A DNA stretch of 64,000 nucleotides from JANELJ01 sp024511395 (GTDB lineage: Bacteria > Pseudomonadota > Gammaproteobacteria > GRL18): contig OY820613.1 of NCBI GenBank assembly GCA_963681975.1, positions 3,782,001 to 3,846,000 on the forward strand, in the 5' to 3' direction. The first letter of the stretch is position 1. Each line of letters begins with the position of its first letter. The notes under the pieces are model-generated. The model made no database searches. It was not told the DNA's origin and saw nothing but the letters and a program-made list of their open reading frames with translations. Positions 1 to 7,032 of the stretch are shown one piece after another. The position numbers and the translations under genes were made by a program.

Positions 1-464
1 GCTATACCTATTATCCGCAGATCATGCTGGGAATAGCCTTTAGCTGGGCTATACCTATGAGCTTTGCTGCCCAGCTTAATACTATTCCAACGGTCGCCTG
101 GCTGCTCTACTTTGTCACGATTTTATGGATAGTGGCCTATGACACCATGTATGCTATGGCGGATCGAGAAGATGATCTTAAAATCGGGGTCAAATCTACG
201 GCTATTATTTTTGCAGAAAAGGATCGTTTAATAATTGCTCTGCTGCAAACGGCTTTTTTACTGGGCATGATGCTGGTGGCCTGGTGGGTGCAGGGCAGCA
301 TTTATTTTTATCTAGGTATTTTTGCGGCAGCAGGATTTTCTGTTTACCAGCAGTATCAGCTAAAAGATCGTGAAAAAAACGCCTATTTCCAGGCGTTTTT
401 AAATAATAACTGGGTAGGCATGAGTATTTTTGTGGGCATATTGCTGGATTATTTGCCGGGCTAA
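1..464 (+). CDS. ubiA: 4-hydroxybenzoate polyprenyltransferase, 3' part
   Basis: The reading frame is open from base 3, so the start lies upstream of the window and only about 154 C-terminal residues are visible. They contain the second aspartate-rich motif of the UbiA family (YDTMYAMADREDD, near bases 138-176), which binds Mg-diphosphate of the prenyl donor, followed by hydrophobic membrane segments. In the family the enzyme attaches the polyprenyl tail to 4-hydroxybenzoate in the inner membrane during ubiquinone synthesis. The gene converges with the protease gene on the other strand, with only about 10 bp between the stops. The assignment is firm; the N-terminal half cannot be checked here. 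Confidence 0.9.
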   Translation, partial: YTYYPQIMLGIAFSWAIPMSFAAQLNTIPTVAWLLYFVTILWIVAYDTMYAMADREDDLKIGVKSTAIIFAEKDRLIIALLQTAFLLGMMLVAWWVQGSIYFYLGIFAAAGFSVYQQYQLKDREKNAYFQAFLNNNWVGMSIFVGILLDYLPG

Positions 465-474
465 GAACGTCTCT

Positions 475-1875
475 CTACTGCAAAACCAGAAACAAAGCCG
501 AATTGCCTCGGTGAATATTCAGTGCAATGGCATTATTGCTTTTCTGTTTGCTCAGTTCCTGCAAATCACGGATGCTGTCAATACGGTAGCGGTTAATGGC
601 AATAATCCGGTCATTTTTACGCAGGCCGGACTGCCAGGCTGGTGACGCAGGGGTAATACTTAGTACCTGCACACCACTACCAGTCGTATTATTTCCAAAC
701 AGAGCACCGGCCAGTGACGGATGTAGCTTTTTACCGTCAAAGCCTAGTGTACTGGCTGATTCAACGGGCTGAGTAATGCTTTGTTCATTGCTGCCGATAA
801 TAGCTTTTAATTCTATACTCTTGCTGCCACGCAGAATTTTTAAATAAGCAGCATCACCGGGACGTTTAAGGCCAATATAATTGCGCAAGGTAGTTGAGTT
901 ACCCACAGGTTTATTATTTACAGCAACAATAATATCGCCTGCCTTAACACCGGCCTTACTGGCGGCTGAGCCGGGAATAACCTGGGCGACAATGGCGCCA
1001 TGAGTTTCCTTAACACCAAAAGCTGAAGCCAGTTCAGGTGTCAGATCCTGGATCTGAACTCCTAGAACACCACGCTGGATACTGCCGTACTTAATTAACT
1101 GGTCCATAACCGAGCGGGCCATATTAACGGGAATGGCAAAGCCAATACCGATATTGCCTCCGCTTTTGGAAAAAATAGCAGTATTAATACCAATCAGTTC
1201 ACCATACAGGTTGACTAACGCGCCTCCTGAATTCCCCGGGTTGATGGAGGCATCGGTCTGAATAAAATTCTCGTACCCTTCAATACCTAGGCCGCTGCGT
1301 TCCAGGCCGCTGATAATGCCGGAGGTAACGGTTTGTCCAAGTCCAAAAGGATGGCCAATAGCCAGGGTAAAATCACCAACCTGTAGTTTATCGGAATCGG
1401 CCAGGTGGATAGCGGTCAGATCACTGGTTTCAATTTTTAACAAAGCAATATCAGTTTGCGGATCGGTACCAATCAGTTCGGCCACTTTTTTGCGACCGTC
1501 TTTTAAGGTCACTACAATTTCACTGGCATCATCAATAACATGGTTATTAGTCAGCACATAGCCTTTTTCTGCATCTACAATCACCCCGGATCCTAGTGCA
1601 TGAGATTGCGGCATCTGGCGATGTTCAGGAATATTAAACTTGAAAAACCGCCGTAAAAACGGATCATTTAAAAAAGCGGGCAACTGACTGCTGCCGGAGT
1701 AACTGCCCCGGGTAGAAACATTAACCACTGACGGCGTAATCTTTTCCAGCATCGGCGCCAGAGAAGGCAGCTCCTTACCCTGACTGTCATGAGTAGGCAG
1801 AGCCAGACTGTTACTAAAGCTGATAAGACTTGCAATACAAACCAGAACCAGAATAGATAAATATTTTTTTAACAT
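475..1875 (-). CDS. degQ: Do/DegQ-family periplasmic serine endoprotease
   Basis: The protein has 466 residues. It has a signal peptide (about residues 1-26), a trypsin-like domain with catalytic triad H112 (NNHVI), D142 (TDIAL) and S216 (GNSGG), and two PDZ domains (about 255-345 and 390-462). This is the layout of the periplasmic Do family (DegP, DegQ, MucD), which degrades or holds misfolded envelope proteins. The short linker between H112 and the signal peptide and the two PDZ domains fit DegQ or MucD at least as well as DegP; I cannot separate them by sequence alone. Upstream lies an unusual heptamer element, the nearest copies only about 24 bp before the start, so it may sit in the promoter or leader. 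Confidence 0.9.
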   Translation of the reverse strand: MLKKYLSILVLVCIASLISFSNSLALPTHDSQGKELPSLAPMLEKITPSVVNVSTRGSYSGSSQLPAFLNDPFLRRFFKFNIPEHRQMPQSHALGSGVIVDAEKGYVLTNNHVIDDASEIVVTLKDGRKKVAELIGTDPQTDIALLKIETSDLTAIHLADSDKLQVGDFTLAIGHPFGLGQTVTSGIISGLERSGLGIEGYENFIQTDASINPGNSGGALVNLYGELIGINTAIFSKSGGNIGIGFAIPVNMARSVMDQLIKYGSIQRGVLGVQIQDLTPELASAFGVKETHGAIVAQVIPGSAASKAGVKAGDIIVAVNNKPVGNSTTLRNYIGLKRPGDAAYLKILRGSKSIELKAIIGSNEQSITQPVESASTLGFDGKKLHPSLAGALFGNNTTGSGVQVLSITPASPAWQSGLRKNDRIIAINRYRIDSIRDLQELSKQKSNNAIALNIHRGNSALFLVLQ

Positions 1876-1898
1876 AAAATTTTAACTCGCGGATTTGA

Positions 1899-2103
1899 GT
1901 GTTAAGTGTTAAGAAAGAGCCAGAGCAAAGGTGCAGGTAAATGATTTAATTGGCACTTTTAACCTTGACGATAATTTTTAAGGCCTTAAACTCTTGTTTA
2001 ACACTTAACACTTAACACTTAACACTTAACACTTAACACTTAACACTTAACACTTAACACTTAACACTTAACACTTAACACTTAACACTTAACACTGCTC
2101 TTT
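1899..2103. repeat. Heptamer element 1: two inverted units, 16-mer, 14 direct units
   Basis: Two copies of GTGTTAA (1899-1912) are followed by GAAAGAGCCAGAGCAA (1913-1928), 69 nt of other sequence, then 14 perfect head-to-tail copies of the reverse complement TTAACAC (1998-2095). The sequence GCTCTTT (2097-2103), which is the complement of part of the 16-mer, follows. A transcript could pair the two leading units with any two of the 14. The element fills the gap between cbpA and degQ. The same architecture with another heptamer occurs at 11193-11405. No coding function is apparent. Confidence 0.95.
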
Positions 2104-2132
2104 ATAGACCCATTCCCCCGCCCAAAAGTTCC

Positions 2133-3083
2133 CTAATCAAACTGTTTTCGAGGATTAAAATCACTGATTTCTGCCATTTTTTTATACAGCTTTTTAAGTT
2201 CATTAGTATCGGCCTGTGGTGTCATTATCTGTAACTGTACATATTGATCGCCGGGTTCCTTACCGGGCAGTCCACGCCCTTTTAAGCGCAGTTTTTTCCC
2301 GTTCTGAGTATTGGGAGGCAGTTTCATATCCACTTTACCGCCCAAGGTGGGGATGGAAACTTTGGCACCTAAGGCTGCTTCCCAGGGTGTAATGGGCAGG
2401 GTTAAATTAATATCCTTGCCGTCCACAGTAAAATATTTATGTTTATTAAACTTTACTTCCAGTAATAGATCGCCATTGCGGTGCTGCCCCTTGCCGCCCT
2501 GACCACCCAGGCGAATTTTCTGGCCTTCCTTAATGCCTTTAGGAATTTTTATTTTCAGTTTTTTAGTGCCGCTTTCACTAGGTACCCGTAGAGTAATGGT
2601 TCGGTTGGCTCCGTGAAAAGCCTCTTCGAGATCAACGTGGATCACAACATTATTGTCTTTATCGCGGCTTTGAGAATAACTCTGTTTGTGCTGTTTATGC
2701 TGGGAAAACGGATCGTTATTAAACTGACCGCCTCGCGCACCTTTAAACATATTGTCAAAAATGTTACTGAAGCTGCCCTGGTTAAAACCACCGAAATTGC
2801 CTTTCCAGCCACCACTGCCTGCCCCGCTGGGAGGAGGGGTAAAGCCTCCGCCACCAAAAGGATTACCGTCCGGTGTACCAAAACAGTCATAATTAGCCCG
2901 TTTTTTCTTATCTTTTAATACATCGTAGGCTTCGCTGATCTCCTTAAAGCGGGTTTCTGCATTAGTTTCCTTGCTGACATCAGGATGATACTTGCGTGCC
3001 AGACGTCGATACTGTTTCTTTATTTCAGCATCTGAACTGTTACGGTTAACACCCAGAATTTTATAATAGTCTTTTTGTGGCAT
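2133..3083 (-). CDS. cbpA: DnaJ-type co-chaperone CbpA (curved DNA-binding protein)
   Basis: The 316-residue protein starts with a J domain (about 1-70) holding the HPD motif at 33-35, which stimulates DnaK ATPase. A Gly/Phe/Ser/Gln-rich linker (about 70-150) follows, then the two beta-sandwich DnaJ C-terminal substrate domains. There is no cysteine-rich zinc finger, which separates it from DnaJ itself and points to the CbpA subfamily. The protein is expected to work with DnaK in the cytosol and may bind DNA. It lies upstream of degQ on the same strand, separated from it by the heptamer element; a chaperone/protease pair makes sense functionally but the spacing argues against a simple operon. 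Confidence 0.9.
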   Translation of the reverse strand: MPQKDYYKILGVNRNSSDAEIKKQYRRLARKYHPDVSKETNAETRFKEISEAYDVLKDKKKRANYDCFGTPDGNPFGGGGFTPPPSGAGSGGWKGNFGGFNQGSFSNIFDNMFKGARGGQFNNDPFSQHKQHKQSYSQSRDKDNNVVIHVDLEEAFHGANRTITLRVPSESGTKKLKIKIPKGIKEGQKIRLGGQGGKGQHRNGDLLLEVKFNKHKYFTVDGKDINLTLPITPWEAALGAKVSIPTLGGKVDMKLPPNTQNGKKLRLKGRGLPGKEPGDQYVQLQIMTPQADTNELKKLYKKMAEISDFNPRKQFD

Positions 3084-3182
3084 ATTTGAGTTTAAAGTTT
3101 AATTCAGGTTTATGGAGTTGCGAGTCTTTGCGCTATAATATGGGGTCATAAGGTTTAATAAAAAGTCCAAGCGGATAATTTT

Positions 3183-3545
3183 ATGCTCTCTCAGGCACAA
3201 CAGCAATTTATATTTAAACGTACCTTGTTTCAGAAGGTTTCCGGCTATATTGTCTGGAGTCTTGGTTTAACAACCGTGCTGGCATGGGGACTGATGTTTC
3301 TGTTAAAGCCGGAGATGGTCAGTCCGCAGGCAGTACTGACCATAATAAAGGCTAAAACCGACAGTGGAATAGATGTAACTCAGTTAACGGATATTGTGGT
3401 ACTGGCTGTTACCGGTGCTACGGCTATCTCTGCAGTATTTATCAGTATTCTGCTGCTAGTATTCGTTATGCGTTCCTGCAATAAAAAAGAGCAGCAATAT
3501 CTTGAGATTATTGCTGCTCTGGAAAAATCTGCACAGGATAAATAG
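3183..3545 (+). CDS. Small two-helix membrane protein of unknown function
   Basis: This 120-residue ORF has two clear hydrophobic segments (about residues 20-42 and 74-98) separated by a polar loop, with a basic and glutamine-rich C-terminus (NKKEQQYLEIIAALEKSAQDK) likely in the cytoplasm. I do not recognise a family. It is divergent from cbpA and convergent with the CBS gene. A TATAAT box at about 3133-3138 in the 100-bp divergent gap may belong to its promoter, but I see no good -35 partner. The start has only a weak ribosome-binding site (AAGCGGA about 8 bp upstream). It is probably a real gene because of its length, composition and position between two convergent or divergent genes. Confidence 0.65.
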   Translation: MLSQAQQQFIFKRTLFQKVSGYIVWSLGLTTVLAWGLMFLLKPEMVSPQAVLTIIKAKTDSGIDVTQLTDIVVLAVTGATAISAVFISILLLVFVMRSCNKKEQQYLEIIAALEKSAQDK

Positions 3546-3556
3546 CGGTCAGAGTG

Positions 3557-4153
3557 CTATTTGCAACCTAAAACCCGCTCAAGTTCTGCAAAGGTCTGGG
3601 CAACTTCGGCTGTGTCAATATAGACACCGAGCATTTTGCTCAGTTGAGAAGTAGAAAATATACCGCGTATGTAAGGGGTATCTTCATAGCCCTTATCTAC
3701 AACCAGTGCATGTTGACGGTTCAGTTTTTTCAGGGTCATGGCGATATCACCCACTTTTGCCCGTTCAATAATCGACCAGTCTATGGCATCAAGTTCTGCT
3801 GTGCGGGTCATAATATCCCCTACTGTGATTTCAGAGCGTTGTACGCCATTATGCTGTTGAAACAGAATTGGGCGTTCACCCTGTAAATCACTATAAGTAA
3901 TCAGGCCAGCAAGCTGTTCACTGGGATCGGTAACAAACAGAAGTTTGACTTTGGTTTTTATCATTCTGTCAGTAGCTTCTTCCAGAGAACTGGAAGGCGA
4001 GATAGTGATGGCGGCAATGGATTTTAAATCGGTCATGACTTTAATGGCCGGATCTTCCAGTGAGACTTCACCTTTAGGAAAAAAACTCGGTTCACATAAG
4101 ACAGGTGCAGACTGTAGTGGATTTATTTCGAGTTCCTGATAATTGCAAGGCAT
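3557..4153 (-). CDS. CBS-domain pair protein
   Basis: The 198-residue protein carries two CBS motifs (about residues 35-100 and 108-190) and nothing else apart from a short N-terminal extension. CBS pairs bind adenine nucleotides and act as energy or ligand sensors. Recognisable segments are the SLEEATDRMIKTKVKLLFVTD and SIIERAKVGDIAMTLKKLNRQHALVVD regions. As a stand-alone CBS protein its partner is unknown. It converges with the small membrane-protein gene (stops about 10 bp apart). Confidence 0.8.
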   Translation of the reverse strand: MPCNYQELEINPLQSAPVLCEPSFFPKGEVSLEDPAIKVMTDLKSIAAITISPSSSLEEATDRMIKTKVKLLFVTDPSEQLAGLITYSDLQGERPILFQQHNGVQRSEITVGDIMTRTAELDAIDWSIIERAKVGDIAMTLKKLNRQHALVVDKGYEDTPYIRGIFSTSQLSKMLGVYIDTAEVAQTFAELERVLGCK

Positions 4154-4300
4154 AATACATCTCCATTTTGTTCCCGGTATCCAAAGCTCAGGTGCTGGTT
4201 TGCGAGGATAAAAGGTATACAGTAAGTAATATTTAAAATGTAGTCACAATTTGTCTTAAAAACAATAGCTGGGATGGAAAAATAATCAGTAAAATTATCC

Positions 4301-4335
4301 TGCTCTTAGAAGCTTATTGAAAAGTTCTGAGAGCA
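4301..4335 (-). terminator. Hairpin downstream of the HU gene, possible terminator
   Basis: Arms 4301-4311 (TGCTCTTAGAA) and 4325-4335 (TTCTGAGAGCA) pair at 10 of 11 positions. It lies just past the HU stop codon on the minus strand, and the sequence beyond it contains ATTTT. The T-run is short, so this is a weak terminator or an RNA-stabilising stem. Confidence 0.45.
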
Positions 4336-4351
4336 AGATAACTATTTAAAG

Positions 4352-4762
4352 TTATAGAGCCATTTCTTTAAGTTTCTTTAAAGGCCTGACTTTTACAACC
4401 GTTGTGGCTTTCTTGGCTTTAAACATCATCTCTTCACCAGTGAAGGGGTTAATGCCTTTTCTGGCTTTAACCGCTGGCTTCTTGACTGTGACAATTTTTA
4501 GCAGGCCGGGCAGGAGGAACTCACCGCAGGCACGCTTTTTAATATGGCGTTCAATCAGGGTATCCAGTTCATCCATAACTGCAGCAACATCCTTTTTACT
4601 GATCAGAGTGTTGTCTGCAATTTCTGCCAGAATCTGAGACTTGGTCATTCTGTTTTGAATGGCGGTAGTTTTTGCTTTTGGTTTAGCAGGTGCTGCTGTT
4701 TTTTTAGTCACTGCTTTTTTTTTGGCAGTAGATTTTTTAACATTTTTCTTTTTAACGGCCAT
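4352..4762 (-). CDS. HU-family DNA-binding protein with lysine/alanine-rich N-terminal tail
   Basis: I place the start at 4762, where CCGGAGT lies at normal spacing before ATG; an in-frame ATG at 4831 would add 23 unrelated residues. The resulting 136-residue protein has a tail of about 38 residues rich in K, A, T and P (for example KKSTAKKKAVTKKTAAPAKP), then an HU/IHF fold: MTKSQILAEIADN helices, and the DNA-clamping arm with KARKGINPFTGEE, where proline intercalates. Such histone H1-like tails fused to HU occur in some proteobacteria and bind DNA non-specifically. The expected role is nucleoid compaction. The stretch KKPAVKARKGINPFTGEEMMFKA is the clearest family signature. Confidence 0.85.
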   Translation of the reverse strand: MAVKKKNVKKSTAKKKAVTKKTAAPAKPKAKTTAIQNRMTKSQILAEIADNTLISKKDVAAVMDELDTLIERHIKKRACGEFLLPGLLKIVTVKKPAVKARKGINPFTGEEMMFKAKKATTVVKVRPLKKLKEMAL

Positions 4763-4964
4763 AATAAACTCCGGATCAGTATACGTTGATTTTATGCCTG
4801 TTTTTATAGGCTCAAATAAACTGGATGTCATATCAGTCTATTGTGTAAGGATAATCGTAGTTATAAGATATGTATAGTTTTTTTGTACAAAAAAATGCAA
4901 AATTAAGCTGAAAAACTGTTGTATAAGTAGCTTTTTAAGTTTTTATCTAAAATCAGGACTGTTT

Positions 4965-5387
4965 ATGTGGATTCAAAAAGAAATACAGCTAAAAAGTTTA
5001 TCCAGGGGATTTCATCTGAACACCCGGGTTATTGTTCAGCAACTGCCGGAACTGAAACAAATCCGTATTGGTATGATGAACGTTTTTATCAAGCATACCT
5101 CGGCTCCCCTGACCATTAATGAAAATGCCGACCCATCTGTCAGACATGACTTTGAAAGTTACTTCAATCGATTTGTACCGGAAAATGAATCGTATTACCG
5201 GCATGTTGATGAAGGTTCAGATGATATGCCGGCCCATTTAAAATCAAGTATTCTGGGTAGCACTTTAAATATACCTATAACCAATGGTCAGCTAAATATG
5301 GGTATATGGCAGGGGATTTATTTATGTGAACATCGAAACTACGGGGGAAGTCGGCGGCTGGTGGTGACTATTAATGGAGAGGAATAG
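4965..5387 (+). CDS. yjbQ: YjbQ family (UPF0047) protein, secondary thiamine-phosphate synthase type
   Basis: The 140-residue protein matches the whole YjbQ/UPF0047 family from end to end: FIKHTSAPLTINENADPSV near residues 44-62, a central VDEGSDDMPAHLKSSI stretch, and a C-terminal GIWQGIYLCEHR motif. Members complement thiamine-phosphate synthase mutants weakly in vitro or in vivo, and the physiological role is not settled. The family is a cytosolic trimer. The gene stands alone, between the divergent HU gene and the nitrogen-controlled amtB. Confidence 0.85.
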   Translation: MWIQKEIQLKSLSRGFHLNTRVIVQQLPELKQIRIGMMNVFIKHTSAPLTINENADPSVRHDFESYFNRFVPENESYYRHVDEGSDDMPAHLKSSILGSTLNIPITNGQLNMGIWQGIYLCEHRNYGGSRRLVVTINGEE

Positions 5388-5401
5388 AGAAATTTCTATA
5401 G

Positions 5402-5448
5402 AGTGTCAATGTGGTGCATTAATTTTTTATGTGCACGGTTATTGTGCG
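5402..5448 (+). promoter_or_regulatory. Two candidate NtrC-binding sites upstream of amtB
   Basis: TGCAC-N7-GTGCG at 5432-5448 matches the NtrC palindrome TGCAC-N7-GTGCA with one mismatch. A second, weaker copy with a good TGGTGCA half lies at 5402-5418. Their centres are 30 bp apart, about three helical turns, and about 111 and 141 bp before the start point expected from the sigma-54 promoter below. This spacing resembles the enhancer of enterobacterial glnA. Confidence 0.65.
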
Positions 5449-5524
5449 TTTTTTGAGGTTGTTTATTAATTTTAGAGGAAGGTGAATTATCTAAATAACT
5501 GAAAAAAATACAAATGTATCTTTT

Positions 5525-5540
5525 TGGTGCAAATCTTGCT
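5525..5540 (+). promoter_or_regulatory. Sigma-54 (RpoN) promoter of amtB
   Basis: TTGGTGCAAATCTTGCT holds the invariant GG (5526-5527) and GC (5538-5539) with exactly 10 nt between them, and fits the TGGCAC-N5-TTGC consensus well. Transcription would start near 5551, 28 bp before the amtB start codon. Together with the upstream NtrC-like sites this predicts induction under nitrogen limitation. Confidence 0.75.
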
Positions 5541-5578
5541 TGCTTATAGTGACAAAATTTTTATAAAAGGGCTTTTGT

Positions 5579-6907
5579 ATGACTGTTTTTATGACTAGGT
5601 TAACACGACGCATGGGCTTTGGCCTGTTGCCACTACTTATTTTACTGTTTTCAGGCAATGTAATGGCTGAAAACACCATTAATGGTGCAGATACGGCGTG
5701 GATTATGATATCCGCAGCGCTGGTGCTGTTTATGACTCTGCCCGGGCTGGCCCTCTTTTATGGTGGTCTGGTGCGTACCAAGAATGTACTGTCCATTTTA
5801 ATGCAGTGTTTTGCCATTACCAGTATTATGTCTATTCTCTGGCTGATAGCGGGTTATTCTCTGGCCTTCAGTGATGGCGGTTCTATAAATGCCTTTATTG
5901 GTGGTTTTGATAAGGTTTTATTTGCCGGAGTAATGGAAGACAGTGTATCTGGTACTATTCCTGAAGGCTTATTTGCTCTTTTCCAGATGACTTTTGCCAT
6001 TATTACCCCAGCTCTGATTATTGGTGGTTTTGCTGAGCGGGCCCGCTTTTCGTCCATGATGCTGTTCAGTGCTATCTGGCTGTTTGTGGTTTATATACCG
6101 GTTACACACTGGGTCTGGGCTGAAGGCGGCTGGCTGTATGAAATGGGACTGCTGGATTTTGCCGGCGGTACTGTAGTCCATATTACCGCTGGTGTCGCTG
6201 CTCTGGTTACCGCAATGGTCATCGGCAAGCGTAGAGATTTTGGTGTTCATATGCTGCCGCCGCATAACCTGACTATGACCGTGATTGGCGCCGGTATGCT
6301 ATGGGTCGGCTGGTTTGGTTTTAATGGCGGCAGTGCTCTGGCCGCTGATGGAAATGCCGCTATGGCTATGCTGGTGACACATATATCAGCCGCTGCCGGT
6401 GCGGGTATCTGGGCAGCTATTGAATGGCTGCGTCATGGCAAACCTTCTGTACTGGGTGTTGTCACTGGTATGGTTGCCGGCCTGGGCACCATTACCCCGG
6501 CTTCCGGTTTTGTCGGTCCTGCCGGTGCCCTGATTATTGGTTTAACTGCCGGTGTGGTCTGTTATAGTGCAACCCAGTTTATTAAAGTGACCTTAAAACT
6601 GGATGATTCTCTGGATGTTTTTCCTGTACACGGTGTCGGTGGTATTATCGGTACCTTTATGGCCGGTATCTTTGCTTCTTCCAGCTTGGGCGTGTTTTCC
6701 GGACAGGGTTATGCTGAAGGTATGAATATGGGCTCACAGATTATGGTGCAGTTAACCGGTATAGGTGCAACCCTAGTTTATACCGTGGTAATGACTTATA
6801 TTATTCTTAAAGTGGTCGATATGTTTGTCAGCTTGCGTGTTGCACGTGATGAGGAAACCGAAGGTCTGGATCTGGTGTCCCATGATGAACGCGGTTATGA
6901 TTTTTAA
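5579..6907 (+). CDS. amtB: Ammonium transporter AmtB
   Basis: The 442-residue protein begins with a cleavable signal sequence (to about ...NVMA, residue 30) and then has the 11-helix Amt/Rh fold. The conserved pore pair of histidines is present at H201 (VVHITAG) and H351 (FPVHGVGG), 150 residues apart as in the E. coli protein, and the FAIITPALIIGGFAER and HWVWAEGGWLY segments of the periplasmic gate are intact. It conducts ammonium into the cell and in relatives is closed by the PII protein GlnK. glnK, which usually precedes amtB, is not next to it here. A second in-frame ATG lies at 5591. The sigma-54 promoter upstream fits nitrogen control. Confidence 0.95.
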   Translation: MTVFMTRLTRRMGFGLLPLLILLFSGNVMAENTINGADTAWIMISAALVLFMTLPGLALFYGGLVRTKNVLSILMQCFAITSIMSILWLIAGYSLAFSDGGSINAFIGGFDKVLFAGVMEDSVSGTIPEGLFALFQMTFAIITPALIIGGFAERARFSSMMLFSAIWLFVVYIPVTHWVWAEGGWLYEMGLLDFAGGTVVHITAGVAALVTAMVIGKRRDFGVHMLPPHNLTMTVIGAGMLWVGWFGFNGGSALAADGNAAMAMLVTHISAAAGAGIWAAIEWLRHGKPSVLGVVTGMVAGLGTITPASGFVGPAGALIIGLTAGVVCYSATQFIKVTLKLDDSLDVFPVHGVGGIIGTFMAGIFASSSLGVFSGQGYAEGMNMGSQIMVQLTGIGATLVYTVVMTYIILKVVDMFVSLRVARDEETEGLDLVSHDERGYDF

Positions 6908-6931
6908 TCGGACTCTATTCATCCTTATCAA

Positions 6932-6960
6932 ACAGTGCCTGACTACAGGCACTGTCTTTT
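6932..6960 (+). terminator. Rho-independent terminator of amtB
   Basis: A perfect 10-bp stem (ACAGTGCCTG 6932-6941, CAGGCACTGT 6946-6955) with a 4-nt loop is followed by CTTTT. It begins 25 bp after the amtB stop codon. Confidence 0.85.
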
Positions 6961-6969
6961 AATATTCTA

Positions 6970-6999
6970 TGTGTTTCCACGCTTCTGCGTGGAAACACA
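6970..6999. repeat. 13-bp-arm palindrome behind amtB
   Basis: TGTGTTTCCACGC (6970-6982) and its perfect complement (6987-6999) are separated by TTCT. It follows the amtB terminator and has no T-tail in either direction, so it is more likely an interspersed palindromic repeat than a second terminator. I see no other copy in the window. Confidence 0.6.
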
Positions 7000-7032
7000 T
7001 TATTAACTTCACAAGCAATACATTTAGTGTTG

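Noticed and set aside
1998..2095. Possible CRISPR array
   Set aside because: Units are 7 bp without spacers and there are no cas genes.
5525..6907. glnK upstream of amtB
   Set aside because: The region between yjbQ and amtB has only the promoter elements and no PII-like sequence.
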